A stretch of DNA of 64,000 bases from a bacterium. GTDB taxonomy: Bacteria > Electryoneota > Electryoneia > Electryoneales > Electryoneaceae. Below are positions 35,959 through 44,839 of this stretch, one piece after another (positions within the stretch are counted from its first letter, which is position 1; each line of letters opens with the position of its first letter). The DNA lies in assembly GCA_028278125.1 (NCBI GenBank), contig JANQEY010000199.1, forward strand, positions 1 to 64,000, in the 5' to 3' direction. Under the pieces are notes generated by a model. That model made no database searches. It was not told the origin of the DNA and saw nothing but the letters and a program-made list of their open reading frames with translations. Position numbers and translations under genes: made by a program.

Positions 35959-37329
35959 ATGATACACCCGGCACTATTTGGAACCAGGACACTGATTTTC
36001 GACATGGACGGTACTCTGATCAGCTCCGGGAAAATGGCTGTTATTTCACTTCGAAAAGCTCTTGATGAATTTTTTGAAGAACGTTCAGTTCCGGCTCCCG
36101 ATTATACTGATAGTGAACTGGAGAGTGGACTGGGTGCTCCATCTAACGAGTTTTATAAAAGCCTACTGCCGCCAGAATTTGTAAATGATTGGATAGAATT
36201 CAGAAATCTTGTCTTCGAAAATGAAGAAAATAACCTGGCAACTATGAAAATCAGGTTTCCCGGTACAATCCGTGTACTGACAGAATTGAAAAGAAGAGGA
36301 TATAAGCTTGCCCTTGTATCCAACTGTAATTTTGATTACCTCGATGCTATAGTAAAATCACAAAACCTTGAAGAATTCTTTGAAAAACTCTGCTGCCTGA
36401 GTGCTTACGAAGGAGCAACTAAGACCAGTCTGATCGGAGATGTATTAAACGAAATTGGCAGTTCTCTTAGCGAGAGTTGCGCACCGGCTGTGATGATCGG
36501 TGACCGGCATTACGATATCGATGCGGCTATAAACAATGAAATACCTTCTGTTGGCGCTTTATACGGCTATGGTTCCCGGGAAGAGCTGGATAAATCGGAC
36601 ACCTGGATCAGCGATATTAGACAGCTTCTCCATTTATTTAATCCGCTACAGGAGCTGGCTGAAATCATCGCGACAGAAATTAATCGAAGAAGGAAGAATG
36701 ACAGGCCGGTGGTGGTATCCATCGGCGGGAAACATTCTTCAGTAACCGCCCAACTGGTACCATATATTCTTTCATCACTTACTGACCTGAATGTTGTTGT
36801 AAACCATATGATCCTTGATAATCATACGAATTTCAGCTCCACCAGTAACTTCGGAAATGACAACTACGGTGAAAACCTTGAACAGTTGCTGCCGTGGGAC
36901 GTTCTGAGCATGGATATATTCAACAGGAAAGATAAATCGGTTATATCAACCGCTCTGAAAAAAATCAACACTACTGAAGAGAAGTCATACAGGAATCGTG
37001 CGGGTGAAGTCTTATTAATTGAAAGTCCGTTTATCCTTGGTAACGATACAAAAGAGTTACTGGATTATTCCTGCTGGATTGATTCAAGTGATTCCTTGAT
37101 GCAAAGAGCTTCGAAAAAACTGGAAACAAAAACAATAGAATCAAGTGATCAATTCTCCCAAAGCCCCATTGACAAATATTTCCTGAAATATCAAAACGGG
37201 GTAATTCCTCTACTGGATGTTTCTTACCTCAAGGTATTAAAGAATTACATGAAGAGAGAAAATCCGGCAGCATTGGCTGATATAACTGTAAAGGGAAATC
37301 GAATTAAAAGGGGAATATTTAAGACGTAA
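35959..37329 (+). CDS. HAD phosphatase fused to a degenerate uridine-kinase-like domain
   Basis: A 456-residue fusion. Residues about 10-225 form a HAD hydrolase of the phosphoglycolate phosphatase kind: DMDGT (15-19, nucleophile Asp), LVSNCNF near 118, a Lys in GATKTSL, and GDRHYDIDAA near 179-188. Residues about 235-440 resemble uridine kinase/phosphoribulokinase proteins: a strand VVVSIGGKHSSVTAQ where the P-loop should be, and LLIESPFIL followed by a CWIDSSDSLMQRASKK stretch like the kinase EGIFLL and lid regions. The Walker A loop has no GKS/T, so ATP binding is unlikely. ATG 35959 is preceded by AAAGGAAAG; TTG 35929 is upstream but weaker. The HAD part looks active; function of the fusion is unknown. 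Confidence 0.82.
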   Translation: MIHPALFGTRTLIFDMDGTLISSGKMAVISLRKALDEFFEERSVPAPDYTDSELESGLGAPSNEFYKSLLPPEFVNDWIEFRNLVFENEENNLATMKIRFPGTIRVLTELKRRGYKLALVSNCNFDYLDAIVKSQNLEEFFEKLCCLSAYEGATKTSLIGDVLNEIGSSLSESCAPAVMIGDRHYDIDAAINNEIPSVGALYGYGSREELDKSDTWISDIRQLLHLFNPLQELAEIIATEINRRRKNDRPVVVSIGGKHSSVTAQLVPYILSSLTDLNVVVNHMILDNHTNFSSTSNFGNDNYGENLEQLLPWDVLSMDIFNRKDKSVISTALKKINTTEEKSYRNRAGEVLLIESPFILGNDTKELLDYSCWIDSSDSLMQRASKKLETKTIESSDQFSQSPIDKYFLKYQNGVIPLLDVSYLKVLKNYMKRENPAALADITVKGNRIKRGIFKT

Positions 37330-37507
37330 AATATTAAATTCTGTTGGAATTGAAAAATACTGCTGAATCAGTGTGACCTCGAAATGTAAAAAGCTTTCTT
37401 CTGGGCTCTATATCGTGTTTTCCACTCCTTAATGAACTAAATTACCTTTCATAGTACCGTTTCAAACATCACATTGTTCAGACAACCAATCACTGGCCAG
37501 AGAGCAG

Positions 37508-38239
37508 ATGCCGAAAACTATTCGCAGCGAGGCGTTAATACTTAGAAGATTCCGTCATGGCGAAACCAGCCTGGTGGTTCATGCCTTTACCCGTGAACGA
37601 GGACGCGTGGCTTTTATAGCTAAAGGCGCGAGGTCGAGCGGAAAAAAATCGCATGTGCCTTTAGTTCCCGTAGTGCTACTCGAGTTCATCTGGAGCCCCT
37701 CAACCCGTTCCGAACTACAGTTATTACGTGAAGTTTCCCTGGTGAACGCCTATGGAGGTATACACGATAACCTCGAACGCCTGGCCTGGGCACAGGCGGC
37801 GATAGAATCATTGGGACGGGCGTTAACCGGGGAGGATTCACATGAGATACTCTTTGAAAAAACCCTCGATTACCTGGAAGCAATAGCTACTACAGATAAT
37901 AAATACGAAAATCTATTCCAGCGGTTCAGGTTAACTTTGCTGAAAGAATTGGGATTTGAACTGGTTTTTGATATCGAAAAAACATCAACAGGTGTGGCAT
38001 TTTTTAACCCGGAAAAGGGATCGATTTCGGTTAAAAAGTCGGGCAGGTATAATGTTCCGGTTCATTTCGGCACCTGGAAAATTCTCTCAGTGCTGGGAAA
38101 CAGCAACAGGGAAGAGGTCTGTAGATTAAGAATCTCAAAAAACGCGAAGAAAGAGATTGAACAGGTTCTGAACGCGGCATATGTTCATGTTCTGGAAAAA
38201 TGGCGCCCACTGGAAAGTCTTAAATTACTTAACTATTAA
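37508..38239 (+). CDS. recO: DNA repair protein RecO
   Basis: A 243-residue RecO, which helps load RecA at single-strand gaps together with RecR. The N-terminal OB fold starts EALILRRFRHGETSLVVHAF and continues with GRVAFIAKGARSS, the family-defining region; the helical C-terminal part follows. The zinc-finger Cys cluster present in many RecO proteins is absent; only one Cys is seen. Such Cys-free variants exist. It lies 178 bases after the HAD fusion gene and 25 bases before the TonB-type receptor gene. Confidence 0.88.
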   Translation: MPKTIRSEALILRRFRHGETSLVVHAFTRERGRVAFIAKGARSSGKKSHVPLVPVVLLEFIWSPSTRSELQLLREVSLVNAYGGIHDNLERLAWAQAAIESLGRALTGEDSHEILFEKTLDYLEAIATTDNKYENLFQRFRLTLLKELGFELVFDIEKTSTGVAFFNPEKGSISVKKSGRYNVPVHFGTWKILSVLGNSNREEVCRLRISKNAKKEIEQVLNAAYVHVLEKWRPLESLKLLNY

Positions 38240-38264
38240 GAATTTATCATATGTTGGAGAATAG

Positions 38265-40898
38265 ATGCAGATCATAAATATATCCATATCAAAATTTATC
38301 ACTATAACCACTTTGTTATTATTTGGCTTGTTATATCATTCCGAACTAGCTGCATCCCAGATGGGGAAACTATCCGGTACAATTATTACACCGGACGGCA
38401 ATCCTGTTCCCGGCGCAAATATTACCATTGAAGACTTGAATAGAGGAGGAGCATCTGACCTCGAGGGCCGGTTTTTTATCCTGGCAATTCCACCTGGAAA
38501 TTATACAATAAGAACCTCGGCATTAGGGTTCAGGAATGTAGATATTGAACAGGTTGTTATAAAACCAGGAATAACTACTATCCTGGATTTTGTCCTCGAA
38601 GAAGAATCAATAGTTCTGGATCCAGTCACAGTTGTTTATAAACGACCACCCGTTGAGTTGAATGAAACAAATGAACGAATTCATGTTGATGGCGCCGCGG
38701 TACGACAAATGCCGGTTCGACAGGCATCGGAAATAGTCGCTTTACAACCCGGGTTTGTTCGAGACGCATCAGGTGATCTGCACCTGAGAGGGGGGAGGAG
38801 TGGTGAGCTTGGTTATTATGTTGACGGAATCAGGATAGAGGATCCTCTCTATGGCGAGGAATCAGCCAGGATTGGGAGAGATGCCATCCAGGAGCTTTCC
38901 GTACAATCTGGGACGTTTAATGCAGAGTATGGCGAAGCCATGAGCGGGATTGTCGAGTTGATTACTCGTGAGGGGAGTGATAAATACAGCGCAAGGATCG
39001 AGTACGAATCAGGGATGGTCAATCCCAGTCCCTACCGTCAAAAAGACTGGGTTGAAAATAACAGTGACGCGGTCAGAGATCCTGTAAGTAATAGATCGCG
39101 CTATGAAACAACTGATGTGATGGATGAGGATGTTATAATTCCATTCCCCGGTAGGTATTCAGCGAATTTGTCAGGACCCGTTCCCGGTGTCACGTCAATG
39201 AACTTTTTTATGAACGCCATAAATGAAGCGGAGGATCTGCATACACCGTTTGGTTATAAATGGACACGAAAAACAACGGGTAAAATATCCTGGTCGCCAA
39301 AAGCCGGAAAGTTAGTATTCAGCTACGGTTTAAGGGCAAAAGATAAAAAATCTTACAACCACACCTGGAAATATGTGCCTGAGCACTATCATACCCATTT
39401 TGTCAAGTCAACAAGGTTATCGCTTTCCTGGACTCACAACATCTCACCATCGCTGTATTACACAACAACCGCGGGATGGTTTGACCGAAGACACGATGTA
39501 AAGGTATTCGAGGACTGGCAGGATTATCTCGACAACGGCTATCAACCCGAAGATTTCACCTTCGCACAATATTTTTTCGATGAAGATGACTGGTCGGATA
39601 CATGGAGAGAAGGGAAGACAAAAACCTTCAGCGTCGGCTCAAAAGCAACCTGGCAGATGGGTAACTATCATCAGTGGGGGGCAGGAGTTTCATTCAGGAG
39701 TCACGATATAAACCTTCTTGATATCAGGGAACTGCAGATTGGTGACAATCTTGAACCTGCTGGCGTGATTGATAAATACAACGAGAATCCAGTTGAAGCT
39801 GATGTATACATCCAGGATAAGATTGAGCTGGATTACCTTGTTGTCAATGCAGGTCTCAGGCTTGATTATGTAGATCCAAGAACCCAGGGTTGGATCGATA
39901 TCGAAAATCCGAATGAAGAATTGGAAGATGTAGATGCATCATATCAGTTGAGTCCGAGGATAGGTTTAGCGCATCCGGTTAGCGATAAAACAACATTGCA
40001 CTTCGCCTATGGTCACTTTTTTCAGTTTCCTGATTACGTAAACCTGTTCCTGAATTCCACCGATCTGAATCCTGATACCCTGGCTGTTAGGAGCTTGGAT
40101 GCGGTTGGTAATCGTACACTTAAGCCCCAAAAGACAGTCGCCTATGAGGTTGGATTGAAGGGAATCCTCAGCGAGGATATGGGGTATTCTTTAACTGCCT
40201 TTTACAAGGATATTACTGATCTTGTCGGGACGCGGCAGGTCAGAGTAGGTGTTTCCTACAATTATGCTGCGTTTATAAACATCGACTATGCGAGTGTGAT
40301 CGGATTTGAAGCAGGCATCACTAAAAATCTTTCAGATTACTGGAGCCTGCAGGCAAACTACACCTATAGCGTAGCTAAAGGTAATTCTTCAGAACCACTT
40401 GAGGGTTACTATAATGCATATTACCAGCGTCCTGAGGCACAGCAGGAATACTACATGGATTTTGACCGCAGGCACGTTGCCAATCTCCTGTTTACCTGGC
40501 AGACTGGTGAAAACAGGTATCCAAAGTTATTCGGTTCAACATTTTTACAAGGATTAATGTTTGGAGTAATAACGAATATTTCCAGCGGTCTTCCATACAC
40601 ACCTTATTCGGGGGCGGGAGAGCAGCTCTCGCTAAGGAATTCTGAAAGAATGGACTACACTGCAAGACTTGATATCAGGTTATCGAAAACACTTATGTTC
40701 AGACCTGTGAGGTTATCGGTTTTCACCAATATAGATAATTTGTTTGACAGGATAAATCCGTTGGAAGTTGAGTCGAGAACAGGGGAACCCTGGGAGACTA
40801 CGTTACCTGGTAATGATATAAGTTTTGATCAATTGCATGATCCGGGCAAAGTTGATATTCCCAGGATAGTAAGAGTAGGAATTGCCCTGGAATATTAA
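38265..40898 (+). CDS. TonB-dependent receptor with carboxypeptidase-like N-terminal domain
   Basis: An 877-residue outer-membrane receptor. A signal peptide (about 1-31) precedes a carboxypeptidase-regulatory-like domain (about 35-120, GKLSGTIITPDGNPVPGANI), a plug domain (about 130-235, with QMPVRQASEIVALQPGF and LHLRGGRSGELGYYVDG), and a long beta-barrel that ends RIVRVGIALEY. Such proteins import substrates with energy from TonB, or act as SusC-like channels, but no SusD partner is adjacent. The substrate is unknown. A GGAGAATAG site precedes ATG 38265. Confidence 0.92.
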   Translation: MQIINISISKFITITTLLLFGLLYHSELAASQMGKLSGTIITPDGNPVPGANITIEDLNRGGASDLEGRFFILAIPPGNYTIRTSALGFRNVDIEQVVIKPGITTILDFVLEEESIVLDPVTVVYKRPPVELNETNERIHVDGAAVRQMPVRQASEIVALQPGFVRDASGDLHLRGGRSGELGYYVDGIRIEDPLYGEESARIGRDAIQELSVQSGTFNAEYGEAMSGIVELITREGSDKYSARIEYESGMVNPSPYRQKDWVENNSDAVRDPVSNRSRYETTDVMDEDVIIPFPGRYSANLSGPVPGVTSMNFFMNAINEAEDLHTPFGYKWTRKTTGKISWSPKAGKLVFSYGLRAKDKKSYNHTWKYVPEHYHTHFVKSTRLSLSWTHNISPSLYYTTTAGWFDRRHDVKVFEDWQDYLDNGYQPEDFTFAQYFFDEDDWSDTWREGKTKTFSVGSKATWQMGNYHQWGAGVSFRSHDINLLDIRELQIGDNLEPAGVIDKYNENPVEADVYIQDKIELDYLVVNAGLRLDYVDPRTQGWIDIENPNEELEDVDASYQLSPRIGLAHPVSDKTTLHFAYGHFFQFPDYVNLFLNSTDLNPDTLAVRSLDAVGNRTLKPQKTVAYEVGLKGILSEDMGYSLTAFYKDITDLVGTRQVRVGVSYNYAAFINIDYASVIGFEAGITKNLSDYWSLQANYTYSVAKGNSSEPLEGYYNAYYQRPEAQQEYYMDFDRRHVANLLFTWQTGENRYPKLFGSTFLQGLMFGVITNISSGLPYTPYSGAGEQLSLRNSERMDYTARLDIRLSKTLMFRPVRLSVFTNIDNLFDRINPLEVESRTGEPWETTLPGNDISFDQLHDPGKVDIPRIVRVGIALEY

Positions 40899-40935
40899 TT
40901 ATTCAGCCAGGGATCAGGATCGAGGAGACCATATT

Positions 40936-41634
40936 TTGGCAGACACATATTGGAAGAGAAAATTATCCCTGATAGTGTTTGTATTCATATTTCTGGTCTC
41001 AACTTCAATATCCGCTGATATTACTTTCCAGGTTATCATGTCTGTTCAGGAGGAGCTTGGTAATTTTGATCCTGTTGAAGATGATATTGTAGTTATTGGT
41101 GATTTTAACAATTGGGGTGATAACGGTAGCGGGGAGGACCTTGTTTGCAATCAGGTTGATGATTCCCTCTGGGCAGCCACTTCAGATATTGCACCGGGTT
41201 TTAATCGATTTCGATATTCGATTAAAGATGGATTCGGAAACTATCTTTATGAAAGCTGTGAACAGAGAGAAATTGTCGCCGGTCAATTTCCCACTATTCT
41301 TGATCCAGTTTATTTTAATGATCAGACAGATATAAACACTGCAGACAACAAATTTGGAATAATCTCACCCACTGATCCGATTATAACAGCAGTCTATCCC
41401 AACCCGTTTAACAACTACACAACGATAAATGTGATTCTAAAGAACAATGAAGTATTTAACATCTCTTTCTATGATTTATCCGGAAGAGAAATACTGGCAG
41501 AGAGAATTTTTAGTCGATACGATGGAAATAATTCAATAATATTTAATGCTTCAAGTCTTCAAAGTGGTATTTATTTGTGCAGAGTGGAAACCGGAAATTT
41601 TCAATCGGTGGAGAAACTGGTGTTGATTAAATAG
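40936..41634 (+). CDS. Exported carbohydrate-binding-like protein with sorting domain
   Basis: A 232-residue exported protein. TTG 40936 is chosen because GAGGAG lies seven bases upstream and gives a proper signal peptide (KRKLSLIVFVFIFLVSTSIS); an upstream in-frame TTG at 40882 would overlap the receptor gene. After the signal, about 25-130 resembles a starch/glycogen-binding beta-sandwich of CBM20/48 style (VVIGDFNNWGDNG is diagnostic of that fold, followed by NRFRYSIKDG). The last 80 residues are a type IX-like sorting domain (VYPNPFNNYTTINV and FYDLSGREILAER). It lies just after the TonB-type receptor, suggesting a shared polysaccharide role, which is inference. Confidence 0.83.
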   Translation: MADTYWKRKLSLIVFVFIFLVSTSISADITFQVIMSVQEELGNFDPVEDDIVVIGDFNNWGDNGSGEDLVCNQVDDSLWAATSDIAPGFNRFRYSIKDGFGNYLYESCEQREIVAGQFPTILDPVYFNDQTDINTADNKFGIISPTDPIITAVYPNPFNNYTTINVILKNNEVFNISFYDLSGREILAERIFSRYDGNNSIIFNASSLQSGIYLCRVETGNFQSVEKLVLIK

Positions 41635-41636
41635 AA

Positions 41637-42695
41637 TCAGTAGGGTTCAAATGTGAACCTGAAAAAAACTGAATGTGAATCGTACGAATAAAAGCTGTTT
41701 GAAGAATCATTGTAGTAGTACAAGTAATCCGCTATAACTCCTACCAGCCATTTTTTGTTATCCGAGAGTATTTTTCTCTGAAATGATATACCCATTGACA
41801 ACCTGTGATCTATCCGGGCTGAACTCGAGGTAAGAACAATATTTTCCAGGAATGAAGCTCTACCTGCCTCTATTCGTCCGGTAGTTTTCCAATTGCCGAT
41901 AATCCTCGTGAGGTTCCCCCGTAAACTCCATCCATCCCAAAGTAGTTCAGAGGGATCGATACCCCCGGTTGAGAGGCTGTATAATTCATCATCACTGATA
42001 TAAAATTGTTCGTGTAAAATAACAGCGAGACTTCCCCCAAACCGGTATCCTAGAGGTCCCGAAAGCCTGCATGACATCCAACCGTAACGAGTTTCAGTTG
42101 GAGATTCAAAATCCACATAATTTCTGTATTGTAAACCTGCTTCCATGTCAACTGCAATCGGAACAGGTATCGAGAAGTTTACCCCGATCAGAGAGTTCAT
42201 TTCATTAAAATTCACTGATAATGTGTCTGAATACGATGGGTAACGGATGGAATAAGCATCTATGCCTGCTCTTATGTTTAAAGTATTGTCAAGCCTTGAA
42301 TTCAGGCTCAAGGCGCCATTTAGAATTCTATTGTTATAACTGGAAAAATAGCTGTAATACTGTAGGTCTGAAATACTGGTTGTCAGCTGTATGCCTGTTG
42401 ATGGTCCCAGGTAGGTATGAAAAAATAATCCACCCTCATGGTTTCGATAGCCAAGATCATTTGTTTCAATATATTCCTGGATATTTCCATCATAAAACAG
42501 GATGACTGATTTATGAAGGTTTTGTTCAAGTGAGAGCGATATTCCTCCAAATTTGTCTTCCTGATCGAACTTATCCCCAAACAGGTTGGTGGTCATTCCG
42601 GCTTCGGCAGAGATCCTGAACCATGGGGACGTAAGTCCCCATGCTGAGACATGTATTGAACATACAAGAATCAGAACAGGTAGAATCTTTGCCAT
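41637..42695 (-). CDS. Predicted outer-membrane beta-barrel protein
   Basis: A 352-residue exported protein with a signal peptide (about 1-21, ending VSAWG). The sequence alternates hydrophobic and polar residues in repeated strands (FGGISLSLEQN, LQYYSYFSSYNNR, GWMSCRLSGPLGYRF, SRIDHRLSMGISF) and ends FRFTFEPY, with aromatic residues near the C-terminus as in outer-membrane barrels. No named family is recognised. It converges with the sorted protein gene at 41634 (two bases between stops) and is 16 bases downstream of the RG-rich protein gene on the same strand, so those two may be co-transcribed. Confidence 0.72.
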   Translation of the reverse strand: MAKILPVLILVCSIHVSAWGLTSPWFRISAEAGMTTNLFGDKFDQEDKFGGISLSLEQNLHKSVILFYDGNIQEYIETNDLGYRNHEGGLFFHTYLGPSTGIQLTTSISDLQYYSYFSSYNNRILNGALSLNSRLDNTLNIRAGIDAYSIRYPSYSDTLSVNFNEMNSLIGVNFSIPVPIAVDMEAGLQYRNYVDFESPTETRYGWMSCRLSGPLGYRFGGSLAVILHEQFYISDDELYSLSTGGIDPSELLWDGWSLRGNLTRIIGNWKTTGRIEAGRASFLENIVLTSSSARIDHRLSMGISFQRKILSDNKKWLVGVIADYLYYYNDSSNSFYSYDSHSVFFRFTFEPY

Positions 42696-42711
42696 AATAT
42701 GAGTTAACTAA

Positions 42712-43302
42712 TCAACGACCACCACCGCCGCGACCACCTCGTCTTCTGCCTCTGCCGCCTCGACCATTGTCTCTTTCGTCACCACCAGCTTCACGTCTTC
42801 GGCGAATCTCTTCACGAAAACGACGATCACGAGGATTAAAACGTTCGCGCCAGATCTGGTCTCTATAATGCCAGGGACCACCACTTTCGCGAATCTCGAA
42901 CCATCTCTGCCAGGCTTCCCGCCAATCAATCGGTCGACGATCTACCTGCCGCCACCATTCACGGAAACGAAGACTGTCATATCGCGCGCTATCGGGCATG
43001 GAACGGAACCATCCCCAGCGAATTCTGTCCTGGGGACCGGTAAAATCAGGATCTATACGGTTCGGGATGCCGTCACCATCATCATCCGGTGCTAAATCGT
43101 TAAATCCATCGCCATCAAGATCTACAAATGCGGGGGGGAATGGAAGATCATGATGTGGCAACCGGGGTGGATTTTCAGGAGGTTTTTCAGTTTCCTCCTG
43201 GGCAAATATAAAATTCATCCCTGCCAGTAGAAAAGTAACGATGATTGAATATTTTAATGTAGCTTTTACCATTACCATGACTCGGTTATTTGAATTCTTC
43301 AA
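42712..43302 (-). CDS. Exported RG-rich protein with acidic repeat
   Basis: A 196-residue protein. A signal peptide (about 15-35, ending NFIFAQ) is followed by a Pro-rich stretch, a DLDGDGFNDLAPDDDGDGIP segment like thrombospondin type 3/EF-hand calcium-binding repeats, a Trp/Arg-rich middle with many WR pairs, and a tail made almost only of Arg and Gly (EIRRRREAGG, GRGGRGRRRGGRGGGG). The tail resembles RGG boxes that bind nucleic acid, but the signal peptide suggests an envelope or extracellular location. I recognise no family. Possibly a matrix or extracellular-DNA-binding protein; that is speculation. Confidence 0.72.
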   Translation of the reverse strand: MKNSNNRVMVMVKATLKYSIIVTFLLAGMNFIFAQEETEKPPENPPRLPHHDLPFPPAFVDLDGDGFNDLAPDDDGDGIPNRIDPDFTGPQDRIRWGWFRSMPDSARYDSLRFREWWRQVDRRPIDWREAWQRWFEIRESGGPWHYRDQIWRERFNPRDRRFREEIRRRREAGGDERDNGRGGRGRRRGGRGGGGR

Positions 43303-43432
43303 TATATTATACTTACAAATGATATGCCAAAAATTAATTAATCAAACGTGTCGTTATATTATATATAATCAAAATGATGAGAATCGTGTTTCTTAACCGG
43401 TCTTCCAACTTCTCGACATTAAAGTCATAAAG

Positions 43433-43450
43433 TTCGACAATTTTGTCGAA
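43433..43450 (-). terminator. Inverted repeat after the NtrC-type gene
   Basis: TTCGACA (43433-43439), loop ATTT, TGTCGAA (43444-43450), 16 bases after the stop of the response regulator gene on the minus strand. There is no strong U-tract, so it may be a weak terminator or a protein site. Confidence 0.3.
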
Positions 43451-43465
43451 TTTGTTGATAATAGA

Positions 43466-44839
43466 TTAGTTGATGTCCCATTTTTTGATTCGATCACGAA
43501 TATTCTTTTCGGACATTCCCAACCGCCTGGCTGTTTCACTTCTATTACCGCCGGTTTCATCCAGTATCCTTTTTATCTCTTTTTTTTCCATGAGTTCAAG
43601 CTTTTCAGGCAGGGTAAGGTCAGGATTACCTCCATCGAATAATTCTACGCCGATGTTTCTTTCAGTCATGATCGTAATTGAATCCGGTAGATCTTTAGCA
43701 GTTAAAACATCTCCACGGGTTAACACGACTGAGCTTTCGATGGCGTTTTCAAGTTCACGAACGTTTCCTGGCCAATGATATTTCATCATCATGTCGAGTG
43801 TATCGCGTTCAACGCCGTTTACCTGCTTATTGTTGAGGGATGTATACTTATTTACAAAATGATCTATAAGTGGTGGGATATCGGATTTTCTATCCCGCAA
43901 TGGTGGTATGGTAATCCTGACAACATTCAGTCGGTAGAACAGGTCTTCCCTGAATGACCCGACATTCATAGCCTGTTGAATATCCCTGTTGGTGGCGGCC
44001 ACAACCCGGACATCGATTTTCCGTTCTTTTTCACCGCCAAGAGGTAATATCAAACCTTCCTGCAGTACTCTGAGAAGTTTTACCTGTGCCTGCAGGGGAA
44101 GGTCACCAATTTCATCAATAAATAGTGTTCCACCATTGGCACGTTCAAAATGGCCTGTGTGATTTGCCAGGGCGCCAGTAAACGATCCCTTTACGTGACC
44201 GAATAATTCACTCTCCAGCATGGTTTCAGGAATCGCGGAAATATTGACGGCAACAAATTGATTTTTACTTCTTGATGATGCAGAATGGATTGCCTTTGCG
44301 ATTAATTCCTTACCTGTGCCCGATTCACCCAGGATCAATATTGACGCTTGAGAAGGTGCCGCCCTGGCGACCATTCCAAGAACTTCCCTCATTTCTGAAG
44401 ATACTGCAATTATGTTCTGATCTTTAAATTCGCCGATGCTGGCCTTAAGCTGCCTGTTTTCAGAAAGTAACAGTTTATGTTCGAGGGCTTTCTCCAGGTG
44501 CAGTTGCAAAGATGATAAATCTATCGGTTTTGTCACGTATGTATAGGCGCCATTATGCATGGCATTAACAGCGGTATCGATAGTCCCATGAGCCGTCATA
44601 ACAACTACCTGGATATCAGGATTTATCTGTTGTATTTCTGAGAGCAGTTCGAGACCATCCATTTTCGGCATACGTAGATCAGTTAAAACCAGGTCAATTG
44701 ATTCTTTCCTGATAAACTCTAACGCTTCAGCACCATCGGCTGCCTGGATGATTTCAAATCCCTGTTTTTTCAGGAATCCACTTAAAGTTTCACGCTGCAG
44801 AACTTCATCATCTGCAATAAGAATTTTGAAACCTTTCAT
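43466..44839 (-). CDS. Sigma-54-dependent response regulator, NtrC family
   Basis: A 457-residue regulator. The receiver domain (1-120) has the acidic pair and phospho-acceptor Asp in VLTDLRMPK (Asp54). The AAA+ domain (about 140-380) has Walker A GESGTGKE (about 171-178) and the sigma-54-contacting loop GSFTGA; most family members have GAFTGA. Walker B is TLFIDEIGDL. The C-terminal Fis-type helix-turn-helix (RSETARRLGMSEKNIRDRI) binds DNA. It activates sigma-54 promoters when phosphorylated. It shares one base with the sensor kinase gene immediately upstream (on the minus strand), its cognate partner. No sigma-54 promoter is visible nearby, so the target is unknown. Confidence 0.93.
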   Translation of the reverse strand: MKGFKILIADDEVLQRETLSGFLKKQGFEIIQAADGAEALEFIRKESIDLVLTDLRMPKMDGLELLSEIQQINPDIQVVVMTAHGTIDTAVNAMHNGAYTYVTKPIDLSSLQLHLEKALEHKLLLSENRQLKASIGEFKDQNIIAVSSEMREVLGMVARAAPSQASILILGESGTGKELIAKAIHSASSRSKNQFVAVNISAIPETMLESELFGHVKGSFTGALANHTGHFERANGGTLFIDEIGDLPLQAQVKLLRVLQEGLILPLGGEKERKIDVRVVAATNRDIQQAMNVGSFREDLFYRLNVVRITIPPLRDRKSDIPPLIDHFVNKYTSLNNKQVNGVERDTLDMMMKYHWPGNVRELENAIESSVVLTRGDVLTAKDLPDSITIMTERNIGVELFDGGNPDLTLPEKLELMEKKEIKRILDETGGNRSETARRLGMSEKNIRDRIKKWDIN

